From Adenophora triphylla var. japonica (Eukaryota; Streptophyta; Magnoliopsida; Asterales; Campanulaceae): a stretch of 64,000 bases of DNA. Each line of letters opens with the position of its first letter. Position 1 is the stretch's first letter. A program made the translations under genes and the position numbers. The notes below the pieces were generated by a model. The model made no database searches and was not told the origin of the DNA. It was given only the letters and a program-made list of their open reading frames with translations. Where the stretch lies: assembly GCA_022495995.1 (NCBI GenBank), contig JAFEMH010001293.1, positions 124,001 through 188,000 of the forward strand, written 5' to 3'. This document shows, piece by piece, positions 1 to 10,482 of the stretch.

Positions 1-78
1 AGCAAAAGGGAACACAGAGTCAAGGACACGGCGATGATCATCAGCCGTGAGAGTATCAGACCTATCTAGAGACTCTAA

Positions 79-981
79 CTAGATAACAAGATACTCTGAG
101 GACTGACTCAAGACTACAGGAACGAACTTAGACTCAGACACACCAGGACGGGGGGTCAACCCGAGCTTCTCGATCATTACTTCCCGGCTAGCAATCGGTC
201 CCTTGAAAGAAGTCCAGTTCCGGAGCGGCATCTCTGAAGTGCTAACGAAGGTGCACAGATCAATCACTTTGCCCCCATCGAACTCGATCACTGATACATA
301 ATCATCCCCAGTCAGAAGGTCAATCATACCAAAAGGATCTTTAGTTACAGCCCCAACCGTCAGCGGTGCCTCCTCGCATAGCTCGATCAACGGTGCTTCA
401 ATCAACGGATCAGCCCCGACAGTTTCTGATAAATCTGCCTCCCCAAACAAGGCTGCGACATCTTCGCCCACAGCGAACTCAGTAGCTTCATCGACTTCCC
501 CAATCATAGGCTCAACCACAGACAACTTCTCGAACTGACTGGTGAAATCAGGACTCCCCCAGAAATGATACTGACTTTCAAAAGTGGTAACAGCCCCTGA
601 GACATTAGGCTTGTTGATGATAAACTCCTTGACAGGATCGTCCTTCAAAGTAAGGTCCTTGATAACTGCCAACCTCTCTTCCATATTCTCGAACTGAACT
701 TCGAGGCACACAAAATCATCCCCCTTTTCTCTAACAAAGTATTTCTCCAAGGAGAGGCTGTAAGGACGGAGATTCGATTTGACATACGGCTTTCCAGCAG
801 CAATAGCCTTTCTCTTTTCTGTGGCTTCGATCCTTTCAGCCTCTCTTTCCTTGGGGGTCTCAACATATCCCAAACCCTTCCTATCTTTCTTCGGCTGCAG
901 CTCTTCAAACTTGGGGGAACCTTGCTGACATTTACCCAGGCCAAGCCCCGAAATATAATTCATGCGTCTCATCATCACCAT
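79..981 (-). pseudogene. G1 pol segment after the protease, with G-patch-like motif
   Basis: About 300 residues read leftwards. The first 40 residues carry MNYISGLGLGK followed by KKDRKGLGY, a glycine-rich pattern like the G-patch that some Tat/Ogre polyproteins carry between protease and RT. The rest is an acidic linker with no catalytic motif I recognise. A frame break separates it from the protease frame at 1012, and it stops at 79 before any RT motif. In the intact element this would be an internal part of the Gag-Pol polyprotein, perhaps nucleic-acid binding by analogy with cellular G-patch proteins; that role is inference. The start given is only the first Met of the open frame, not a real translation start. 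Confidence 0.6.
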
Positions 982-1011
982 AACTGGAGGAATCCTATCA
1001 GAGGAGGTTGT

Positions 1012-2601
1012 TTAGTCAATTGTACATATCTGGGCTTTTGGGCTCTCGACCCTGAAACCGCTCAACATTAAATTGGCTTCGTCGTGCTTAATCTCCATGA
1101 CTGGCCTCCCCTCATCATCGGTGCCATCAATAGTAACACTATCCCCATAAATGATGGTTAACTCGCCGTCTTGGACAAACTTGACACACTGATGCAGGGT
1201 TGAAGCGACCCCTCCAATTTGATGAAGCCACGGCCTTCCTAGCAAGGCGGAGAAATTGACAGGAATGTCAATCACCTGAAACTCGACTACCATGGGTTTC
1301 TTGCCGAACCACAGATTCAACGGTATCACACCTAAAACCTTCCTAGACGTGGAGTCATACGCCTTTGTAGTCTGATTGGATGGTTTCAAATCGGTGGCCT
1401 TAATATCCAACAAACTTAACATTCTGGCAGGTAATACGTTCATAGCCGAGCCATTGTCTACCATCACGTGGGGAAGCCGACGCCCATCTAATTGAACAGT
1501 GATGTGCAGAGACTCGTTGTGGTTGGTTCCAAACTTTGGCAAATCCAATTCCGTGAAGGTGATGATATTTCCATACTGAGCAGTACCTATCAGTTGGCAA
1601 GCTTCGTCCGGGTTAGAATTTACAGACACCATTGTCTTAGATAGGGCTTCCTCCAACTTCAACTTGAGAGGATAAGAAGAATTCAGTAGGGACCAGAGAG
1701 AAATGTTGGCCTGGGTTCGCTTCAACTGCGTGAGAATCGAATCTTCCACCATCAAGTCCTCCTCAACTACCCCTTTGGTGTACGGATTTCTATTACCTCT
1801 AACCTCTGGAATGGCTGCTTCTTTGTCTTTTCCTGATGACCCGGCAACATCGGTCCCCAACATTTTACCCGACCTAGTGAGCAAATTGACCTCAGCCTCC
1901 TGGTTCCCGTCATGATCCGCATCGGCCGCCTTTAACTCGAACCAGCTAAACGGAGGTGCCTGCCTACCATAAGGCCAAGCCGCCTGTCTCAATTGATTAA
2001 CAGTAATCGTCGAGCTTGAATTAGCAGCACATTTAATCTCTTCCCAAGTGAGGGGAGTAGATCGAGAATCGGGAGAAATAACATTAATTGCAAGCTCACT
2101 ATCACGCTCGACCTCACATGCAGATCTTGCTGCGGCCCGAATATCATCCCAAGACAACATATAACAGAAATCAGCATTCATTTTACTAGCAAACTTGGTT
2201 ACATCATTGTTCACAGGCACAACCGCCTCAAATTCATTCACACCTTCATTAAGACTAGCCTCACCTACAACAAGCTTACTATCATCACAAACTTCCTCAC
2301 TAAACTCTATGACATTGACAAACTCATTCTTATCAAACTCGATCATGTTGACCCTATTGTTGTTGTTGGGAAGAGTATTGCTGAAGATGTTCGGCTTCTC
2401 AATCTTACGTTGGTCGATCAAACTCTGAATGATCCTCTTGAGTATATAGCAATTGTTGGTGGTAAGGCCCGAGCACTGGTGGTAACGGCACTTCAAACTT
2501 TGATCCAATCCCTGAGTGTTAGGAGTGAGATAGTTCTCCAAAGGCTTAACCATTCCTGTCTTCATCAAACCATCAAATACCTCTTCAATTGGCATCCCCA
2601 A
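1012..2601 (-). pseudogene. G1 gag C-terminus (zinc-knuckle-like) and aspartic protease
   Basis: A 529-residue frame. Near residues 35-60 it has CRYHQCSGLTTNNC, a C-x2-H-x8-C variant of the CxxHxxxGHxTxxC motif seen in the other gypsy elements here; the second His is lost to Leu. Residues about 370-500 form a retropepsin-like domain with active-site motif VMVDNGSAMNVL (DNG in place of the usual DTG/DSG), an AYDST turn and LLGRPWL near the end, the normal order for gypsy proteases. The protease would cut the Gag-Pol polyprotein inside the particle. The frame is separated from upstream gag by an in-frame stop at 2614-2616 and ends at 1012 before the G-patch segment. DNGS also occurs in G3, so it is lineage-typical rather than a defect. 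Confidence 0.75.
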
Positions 2602-2613
2602 ATCATCGAATTT

Positions 2614-4509
2614 CTATCGCTGAGGCTTTCCTCCACCACGGCCGGATAACTGACCCTTCTCCCCTTGAATATAGTTTACGGTGTTAGAGACAGCAGCTTC
2701 TTTACCCTTCGAAGTAACAGGAGTAGAGCTTGGAACTCGGTAGCGAGGAGCTGGAGTATTACTATGAGCAGAAGTTGGAACGATGGAATAGGTGGAATTC
2801 TCGCTTTCGGCCCCCGCACTTACCATTTCTCGCAGATTTGGGTAGTACCCACGCCCAATGGCCTCCCTAACAGATGGCTTGACACATGAAAGGAAGATGG
2901 CCTTCTCATCGGATTGGGGAATTGGATGAATCAACTCACTTAGTTTCTTGTTCCACCTCTTATAGAAGACTCATCATGCCTCTGGATAGTACCGATGGAA
3001 TCACTACGAGTGGTGTACCACTCAACACTTCCCTTGTACTTCTCCAGAAAAGCATCACTGATTTGGGACCACGTAGCCCGTGGCTCAGGCTTGAGGCCCA
3101 GAAACCATCTCAAAGGAGAATCGTCGAGAGACAAATGGAAGTAGAGGGCTAGCATTTCCTCGGTGGCCCCTTTGGCACCCATAGACATGATATAGATGTT
3201 CACGTGAGTTTTAGGGCATGTGGAGCCTTCAAACATAGCTATAGGGGGCATCTTGAAGTTCTTCGGGAGATCCCGAGAGTCTTTGAGCTCTAAAAAATTG
3301 ACCACACTTGATCTGAAAGTCATCTTGTGCAACTGCTCTTTCACATGTTTCAACTCTTCCCTCAAATTTGAAACCTCGAAAGATGGGGGTTGCCCTACTA
3401 TTGGAGCTATCGTGGAGGACGGAACAGGACCACTCACCTGAAAAGGTGCCACAAAAGGAGGAACCGCAAACTGAGAAACTGACGGATTAAAGGGCAAAGC
3501 GGCCAGTGACAATGACACTGGAGCACCCGCATAAGACCCACTTGGACCTTGGATCTTTACCCCAAAAGCATCATATCCATTAAACTGTGGCTGCACTACT
3601 GGTGGAGGAAAGCTTTGGAGCTGGGACTGAGGATACTGTGGAATACTGTCCTGACAGATCTGGCTACGCGATAGACGATACTGACCGTTCTGCTGCTGAT
3701 TGGACTGACCATGAGAAGTAACAAACTGACCGCCAAAGGTTGGATTGAGCGGCTGACCCGCGCTGCTATACTGACCCTGACCTTGAAACCCATACTGATT
3801 CTGAGCCGACCCAAATTGATTTTGAGCAAACCCATACTGATCTTGGTTGACACCGCTGTGCTGATTTTGCCCAAACTGATTCTGAGGAGAAACCCCAAAC
3901 TGATCTTGAGAGAACCCAAACTGGTCTTGATCACTAACCTTCGGGAAGGAGCTTGACTCGCCTCTCGGTCCATATTGCCCGCCATAAGTAGATACTGGGA
4001 TGGGGGGGAGGTCTTGCCACACTCCCATAAGTCGGCATCGGAAAGGAGCTAGGCACAACATAAGAGATTGGTGGGGGCACACTGTGATAGCCTTGCCTAG
4101 GTGAGGACGGGGGAACAAAACCAGTGCTGGTGATAGTAACATCGGGCTCATCCCTAACCTCTTCGTACGTCCCATCGGGATGACGGATCACTGCAATCCC
4201 TTGCATGCGCATCACTTCAACATAACGAGCCCAACCGGCCTCCTCACGGGCACGAGAGGCTTCAAGAGCAGCACGGAGAGAAGCCTCCTGAGAGAAACTT
4301 AAACCTTGGTGAGGATTAACAAACGGACTTCCTGGGGGTGTCATTTGAGAACCCATACCATGACCGCCACTAGGAGCAACATTCAAACCCACGTTCGGCC
4401 CCAAATTCTGACCTTGATCTGGCCCCAAACCTTGACTGACATTCTGACTCTAAGCTGGATCCATACCCGAATTCTGACCCAAACCTGCTGAAACATGCGA
4501 TTCTGCCAT
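2614..4509 (-). pseudogene. G1 gag, frameshifted, with Gln-rich repeat
   Basis: The likely start is the ATG at 4507-4509; the frame meets a stop at 4450-4452 after about 19 codons, continues in the 3934-4428 stretch, shifts frame near 4000, and runs on in 2940-4175 and 2614-2934. The N-terminal part has an Arg/Glu/Ala-rich helix (4180-4280). The middle (3770-3960) is a Q/N/G/F/Y-rich repeat built on QDQFG-like units. The C-terminal part (2950-3260) matches the retrotransposon gag fold: a FEGSTCPKTH entry, SLDDSPLRWF and a TWSQISDAFLEKY helix. Gag would form the capsid and package RNA. At least three disruptions make it non-functional. Its capsid region resembles that of G2, including the phrase STCPK.H. 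Confidence 0.75.
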
Positions 4510-5020
4510 TTCTGAGACTACTGGAAGCTAATCCTTGACTGGAGAGAAACTAATTAACCGACCACCCGGAACTCTGACCCAATACTTGCTCGCTGAAAGG
4601 GGGAGAGAACTGCTTTAGGTACGGGAGAGGATAGGCTTAGGACGGACTCATGCATATGCCTTATTAAAAGTTTTAAATAAAAATAATTTTTATTAATCCT
4701 AAGAATGGTTGGAAAAGGGGGACACCTTCTTTTTTTCATTCTACACTATTTCTGGACTAGTGGGTTCCATCACTACGTCTATAGACCCCCTGTATTTCAC
4801 ACCCAAGACGGACAATCCCGGCAGAGGTCCTATAGGGCACATGGAACCCACCAATCAAAAAGCAAAATGGACCTAAGGGCATACAAGTCAAAACAAGTCA
4901 AACTCAAGATTTCAAAACCAAGTTCAAGTCAACATCGTCCCGACTCGAGAGAAAAGAGGGTCGGAAGTACGTATGAATGTACGAGACCGCAATTCGCAGA
5001 TAAAATCCTGGAAAAAATTT

Positions 5021-5258
5021 GGCATGACCTCTCCTCACTTCAAGTCGAAAATCTGGCATGACCTCTCGTCGCTTCATGGCGAAATTTTGGCATGACTCCT
5101 CGGTAGTACGTGTCAAGAATTCGACATGATCTCGCGTTAGCACATGTCGAAAACGCGTCATGACTTCTTACGAAGGCATGTCAAGAAATCGGCATGTACA
5201 TACGTCGAGACACGTCGAAAAATTGACATGTACTCACATTAAGTCATGTCGTAAACTT
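5021..5258. repeat. 34-bp tandem array, seven units, no indels
   Basis: Units begin at 5021, 5055, 5089, 5123, 5157, 5191 and 5225, each exactly 34 bp. Each starts with a GGCATGAC- or GACATG-like block and ends with a GTCGAAAA-like block. Bases differ between units but the length never does. A weak eighth unit may start at 5259. It lies in the G1 leader. Confidence 0.85.
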
Positions 5259-5756
5259 CGACATGAAGATGGAGGGTATGCCGAGACTTTGGAAACGAAG
5301 TACGACTCGAACTTTGTGAGAATGTTTTGAAAATCGTGTTTGAAAATGATTTGAAAAGTATTTTTGCCAAAAACCAACCGGTCACGGTAAAAAGTGTGTC
5401 ATGGACAAGTGTGGCTCCTAACACTCTATAGGCCGAGAGGACTTTAGGCGCTCAAACGTAGGCGAGACATATCACCGTCCGCGATGCCGTCCGTACACTC
5501 CAAGGGTTCTAACTCTATGTACGGGTAGTGTGCGAGTAGTGTGAAGGCCATTTCTAAAAAAAAAATTTGTTTTTTGCAAAAAGAGTTTTCAAAATGCAAT
5601 AATTACAAGTATGCAAAAAGAAAAGAAAAACCAAAAGAATAAGTCCATAAGCATGGCAAAAGGGGACTGCCCCGAATCACAGGAAAACACAAGGAAACCG
5701 CATGCTCAGAAGCTCAGAATCACTCTGTCCAACTGTCCAACTGAAATTGCCCTCCT

Positions 5757-5806
5757 TTGTCGTCCGACACAGGACTTCCCCAGAACAGGGATGTCGTCCG
5801 ACACAG
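5757..5806. repeat. G1 dyad motif pair, 34 bp apart
   Basis: Two copies of TGTCGTCCGACACAG, a near-palindrome, begin at 5758 and 5792, exactly 34 bp apart. Related motifs occur in the G1 LTR at 17114, 17148, 17333, 17367 and 18024. Confidence 0.75.
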
Positions 5807-5938
5807 AACATCCCACCAGCAGAGACCAGACAAACAACAAAGGGGGGAAGGGGGAAGAACCCCACCAACAAGTACCAACACATCAAGGCATAAAAAGCTG
5901 GTAGGCATGGCAAAGCACATAGGAGCACGCAATGACAC

Positions 5939-5943
5939 GACTC
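5939..5943. repeat. C1 target site duplication, left (GACTC)
   Basis: GACTC directly precedes the C1 LTR and is repeated at 16569-16573 directly after the other LTR. A 5-bp duplication is usual for LTR retrotransposons. Confidence 0.92.
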
Positions 5944-6908
5944 TGAAATTGTCACGGCCAGAATCACAAGTGATATCCAAGGTGATAACAGCACCAACGA
6001 TAGCACTTGGGATAGCACACACACACTTTGAAAATAAAATTTTTTTTTAAAAGAGTTTGCAGCGGAATAAAAACACCAAAATTGTTTTTCTCAAGTTATA
6101 TAAATATAACTTGAGAGTGCCTCTTAGGCAAGACTTTATAATCACTATAAATGAATTTACAAAGCCGAAGATGTTTCCTATAGCTATAACAATTTTGAGC
6201 TCTATGGAACAAGAGATAAAGAACGGAATCCTATCCTAGCCTTCACACAACTTGATACCAATGTAATCAAGTGCAAAATTACAAGGGAGGAAGGATTAAA
6301 CGAACCAAACAAAGAACTCTATCTCTAAGCTTTCGAAGGTGTGAATGTGTTGGTGTAAATTGGCATATCTTCAAATGAAACCTTCCAAGCTTTTTTATAG
6401 TCTTCAAATACTTGAAGGCTACTCAATTAACAGCCTTGGGGCTGTATATGCATGTTGAGAAAGTGTAGGGAGAGTAGTTGAGATTGTTCCTCAATTTTAG
6501 CTCCCACTTCCTAAATTGTAGCAACCGAGTTGATTAATCCTCACGTCAAGCTTCCACGCCTTGTAATCCTAAGCTTTATCAACCTTGTACTCTTCTATAA
6601 CTCAGCAACAACTCCTTGACCAAGTCTCCACATGTTTTTAATGTTGTTGCCAAAGTTATAGTTTTATGCATAAAATGCGTAAATCAATTCCTTCCAAATT
6701 CCACACGTGTCTAGCTCCTTCTTTGATGCTATTGCACTCTGAAATATAAACATAAACCATAGACTATACAGATTATATTAGCAAATTAGTCCATTAAATA
6801 ATAAATAAGAAATATACAACTATATAAATTCCAGTTCAGGAAATCATCTGCGATATCACCCGAAATTTGGGAAATCATCTACGATATCACCTGCAGTTTA
6901 CACTAACA
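5944..6908 (-). repeat. C1 3' LTR
   Basis: 965 bp, beginning TGAAATTGTC and ending ACTAACA on the plus strand, so TG...CA in either sense. Nearly identical to 15603-16568. It contains two of the 12-bp-phased motif clusters (5972-6018 and 6848-6896). Confidence 0.95.
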
Positions 6909-6922
6909 ATCTCCCCCTTAGT
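6909..6922 (-). other. C1 polypurine tract
   Basis: On the minus strand this reads TAAGGGGGAGAT and lies directly before the 3' LTR, the expected place for the plus-strand DNA primer. Confidence 0.85.
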
Positions 6923-7557
6923 TGGATATTTCTTTCCAAACCTAATGTGCTGCTGTCCTGTAAGGTTAGTCTATGAACAAATATACAGAGCATAGAAACA
7001 CAGTATAATATCTCCAATAAAATTAACTCCTCCTTAATCAAGGAGCTAACCCTAAACAATGATTTATCATAATAAACTAATTTATTTCAAACTTTAAAAA
7101 GTTTTCGAAATAAACTAAGTTAACATAAAAAACCATAAACCATTGTAGCAAAATCTCATCCAAAACTAGCAAAACATCCTAGCAGTTAAAGTTTTAAACA
7201 AACCAACTAAAGTGTTTAGCAACTAATATAAACAAACATAAAAGAAAATTGTTTTAGGGAACCACAAAATCAGCCACCCACAAGATAGTGGCAACATCAA
7301 TCATCAGGTTTAAAAACCTTCATATTTCAGTTTTCTTCTTCTTCAAACTCCTCTTCTTCTTCATCTTCCTCCTGATCTCCTTCCCTATCACTTCCACCAT
7401 TACTTGGGCCAGGCAGGTGGTAGCACCCTGCAGCACCGGCTCCGGAGTTGCAGACGGCAGATCCTCCCCTTGTTCGGGAAGAAATTTCATCAATGAAAGC
7501 ATCAGTAACCTGCTTTAGCTTAGCCCATCCCTCAGCAAGTTCTCCCATTGCACTTGA
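6923..7557 (-). other. C1 spacer between extra ORF and 3' LTR
   Basis: AT-rich up to about 7260, then a stretch at 7320-7550 whose minus frame is Glu-rich and may be a decayed tail of the extra ORF beyond its stop at 7558. No independent gene is supported. Confidence 0.5.
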
Positions 7558-9183
7558 CTATTTGTGCAAGAAGTTAATCACTGTAGCCTTTGGGATTGAT
7601 GGACCAGAGTTGCCCAGTAGATTTATCATGTTGTTCAGAATACTTGCAGCATCAGTTCCTACAAACGTATTTGGGGCAGTACCTGGGGAAGCACTTGGGA
7701 TATCACGTGAGATAACACTGGGAAGAATAGGGGCTGTTTCATCAAATTTGTTCCAAGGAAGATCTTTTGTATACCTTTTACCCTTTTCCAGTTGTTGATC
7801 AATGGTATAATACTCAGGTTCAATGGTGAAAACATCAGAGGCTTCAATGGGCAAGGATTGAAATACTAAAACTTTGAAAATTAGAAAAAGATAGGGGAAA
7901 AAGCTAATGTTCACTTCTTTCTTTCTACCCCATGAAGCTAAGTGTTTGAACACTAATCTTCCAAAGTTAATCCTTAAGACCTTACCCAATCTGTACAACA
8001 CATTCGCATGCTCCAATGTCACAATAGGTTCATTGGTTGTAGGAAGCCAATTGAAGATGCATAATTTGTGAAGCACATAATATAGAGAAGTAAGCCTAGA
8101 AGCATGAAGTTTCTCCTTTAAAGGCCAAGACTGCAGTTTGTTGTGAGTGAGCAATTTTACCATTTCATCCCTATTAACCCTAATGCTCTCATCATCTAAA
8201 TTTGGGAGGCCTAAAACCTTGTTAATTAGGGCTGGAGTAAATGAATAAACTTTTCCCCTAACAAATACCTTCCCAAATTTTTCAGACCCTTCATCATCCA
8301 AATGAGCATGTAGGTTAGCAAAGAAATTTCTCACCACACTTTCAACAAACACAGAAGCATGATTATTAGCCTTAAGAAAGTTCCTGTCCTTCAAAAATTG
8401 AACCATTCCTTCCTTTTCTAACTGACCCTCATCAATATGCTTTTCTTTTAACAACCTCTTACTCGAATTATTCAACCAAAGTTCCATATTTTCTTTCTTA
8501 TAAAATTCCAAAGTAAGAAAAGGTTTTCTAAAAGCCTTATCCTCTTCATTTCGAATAATCTCATCACCAGAATTATCACTAGAGAAACGAGTAGGAACAG
8601 AGGAGGGGGCAGGTGTTACCTCAGATGATATCTTCTTCTTGGTAGCACCTTTGGTAGCACTTACAGAAGCTTTGCCCTTGCCCTTCTTCTTCTGAAAATT
8701 AGAGAGAGTTTCTTCCTCTTCAGCATCCACCCAAGCATCAAACGAATCCACAGAAGGTTCCTTCTCTTTGTTGGCATCAAAGTTCTCGTCACTCACATGG
8801 GGTGAGGACACATCTAGGGAGCTTTCTGAGACTTCAACCGGATCAGAGGTTGTATTTGAAGTTGCCTTAGACTTGATTGACCTAATGCGGTTGGAAGACA
8901 TCCTCTTTGCAACTTGAGGAATTAGCTTGGATGTTGGAGCTTTCCTCTTCCTTTTTTCTTTTGATTCGGCCGGAATGAGAGTTACTTTGGGAATGCCATG
9001 ATCGAATGAGGCTGTGGGGACAGAGGCTGGAACAATAGCCATTGTAGGAGGAGAAGAACTTGGTGTAATCATGGGAGATGTTTCCATGTCTACACGAGAA
9101 TCAACGGAGGGGGCAATGCTTGGTGAAATGTCCATTTGGTCCGTGTGAGAGGGTTCGATATTGGCTTTGGATGGAAAGGCCAT
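7558..9183 (-). CDS. C1 extra ORF (ORF3), plant retrotransposon 'env-like' position, function unknown
   Basis: An uninterrupted 541-residue frame from ATG at 9181-9183, placed after pol and before the 3' LTR where SIRE-type elements carry an envelope-like ORF. The first 200 residues are Ser/Pro/Lys-rich with a basic block near residue 80 (KEKRKRKAPTSK) and a second (KKKGKGKAS), both possible nuclear signals. Residues about 225-440 form a compact domain with VVRNFFANL, VFVRGKVYSFTPALINKVLGLP, WPLKEKLHASRLTSLYYVLHK and LYRLGKVLRINFG; it resembles the putative plant transposon domain (Pfam PF20167) from memory. I see no signal peptide or clear membrane span, so an envelope role is not supported. 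The C2 ORF at 32046-34205 shares this domain. It stays open although gag-pol of the same copy is broken. Confidence 0.8.
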   Translation of the reverse strand: MAFPSKANIEPSHTDQMDISPSIAPSVDSRVDMETSPMITPSSSPPTMAIVPASVPTASFDHGIPKVTLIPAESKEKRKRKAPTSKLIPQVAKRMSSNRIRSIKSKATSNTTSDPVEVSESSLDVSSPHVSDENFDANKEKEPSVDSFDAWVDAEEEETLSNFQKKKGKGKASVSATKGATKKKISSEVTPAPSSVPTRFSSDNSGDEIIRNEEDKAFRKPFLTLEFYKKENMELWLNNSSKRLLKEKHIDEGQLEKEGMVQFLKDRNFLKANNHASVFVESVVRNFFANLHAHLDDEGSEKFGKVFVRGKVYSFTPALINKVLGLPNLDDESIRVNRDEMVKLLTHNKLQSWPLKEKLHASRLTSLYYVLHKLCIFNWLPTTNEPIVTLEHANVLYRLGKVLRINFGRLVFKHLASWGRKKEVNISFFPYLFLIFKVLVFQSLPIEASDVFTIEPEYYTIDQQLEKGKRYTKDLPWNKFDETAPILPSVISRDIPSASPGTAPNTFVGTDAASILNNMINLLGNSGPSIPKATVINFLHK

Positions 9184-10482
9184 GGAGATTTTTTGGGAAT
9201 TTTTGGAATGGATTTTGACCTAGGTTGAAAAAGGGACGAAGACGCTGGAGGGTTTAAGAAAGGGAGTAACGGTTAGAGAGAGAGAGAGATAAGTGGAGAG
9301 TTAGAGAAAAATTAGGGAATTAAAGAGAGAGAAATGGATAGGGAACAACTAATTAATTTGATTTGACATTTTAAACTTACCCCATCCCATCTAATCCCTA
9401 AAAAAACTCACCTTTATCCCTATCCACTCATTAACATTAAACCCTAACCACACAATATTTATAAAACCCCAACTCTTTTGAAATAAAAACAACACGGCTA
9501 AACCAAATTAAATTTAAAAAATATATTTTTTTTTAAGTAAAAACGTGAAACAAAAAAAAAAGAGTAAACTAAATCTTTTGCAACTAAGCCCAGAACATTA
9601 TAAGCACTAATCAAAATAAATATGGGTTAGTTACTCAACAATGTTTACCAAAAATAAAGGAAACTTGTTGAAGACGTTTTCAAAATCGTAAACTCTTTAG
9701 TTAAAAAGACTTTCAGATTTTGAAAAATTAATCAACAATATTTCGAAAATAAGAAATAAAAAAAAACTAATATAGCACACACTAATGTGTTAAGGCAATG
9801 ATGGTAACACGTAAGATAACACATGTGATATAAATCCCCTTGATAAATATTTTCATTTTTAAACACTTCAAGCATAACAAGCTGAGCATTTTTCAAGCAC
9901 TTCAGGCATAACAAGCTGAGCATTTTTCATGCACTTTAGGCATTATAAGCCTATATTCTTTTAAGTACATTTCTTGTTATAAGAGATCAATACACTTCTT
10001 TAAACAAGAAAGCATCGTAGTAACGAGCTCCGTGCTTCGAGTTATATTTCAAGTGTAATGATAAAGTGAGTTTATGCCTTTCAAGTAGGGTACACTGTAG
10101 TAGCGAGCTCCATGTCCCTAATACTTAGCATAAACCACCTCATACATTCTCATTGGCAAGAGTACATCGTTGCAGCGAACACCGTGCCCCGAGCTCGAGA
10201 GAATAGTATGGATAAAATGCCTTTGCCTTTTATTTATCAAAAAGAAAAGATTAGTGACTTTGTCACTCTAAGCATATGAAGGGGAGTGATATCACACATG
10301 ATAACCTAAGTAATAACCTACCATAACAAAAAGGTCAGTATGTGCCACAGTTAGAACTAAGCTAACCAGATTAAAAGAGAATGAAATCATTTTTTTTAAA
10401 TAAATAAACAGGAAAAATTATACTAATATACAAGTGTTACCCTGAGTGATAACATCACCTGGGGTAGCACAGACAAACAGAC
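9184..10482 (-). other. C1 spacer between pol and ORF3, AT-rich with short repeats
   Basis: About 1.3 kb without a credible frame. It holds a 34-bp direct repeat (9864-9931 plus a partial copy to 9951), three loose copies of a GTAGTARCGAGCTCCGTG-like unit near 10013, 10093 and 10165, and phased motif clusters at 9803-9834, 10288-10319 and 10448-10470. It could hold the promoter or splice acceptor used to express ORF3; that is inference. Confidence 0.6.

Larger units (their letters stand above)
4510..5943 (-). other. G1 leader (5' untranslated part), left of the C1 insertion
   Basis: No convincing coding frame. It contains the 34-bp array at 5021-5258 and a pair of dyad motifs at 5757-5806. 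It rejoins 16574-16666 once C1 is removed, which places it between gag and the PBS. An AT-rich tract lies near 4660-4700 and poly-A/T runs lie near 5558-5580. I first considered part of this as an LTR, but the PBS at 16667 shows it is leader. Confidence 0.65.

Noticed and set aside
5021..5258. CRISPR-like spaced repeat
   Set aside because: Units are contiguous, diverged, in a plant retroelement leader, with no conserved repeat/unique spacer split.
4640..5600. Possible LTR of G1 left of C1
   Set aside because: The Tat-type PBS at 16667-16684 puts the LTR to the right of C1; this stretch is leader.
7288..7518. Plus frame with a Phe/Leu-rich membrane-like stretch
   Set aside because: It is the antisense of a Glu-rich, CTT-repeat region; a composition artefact.
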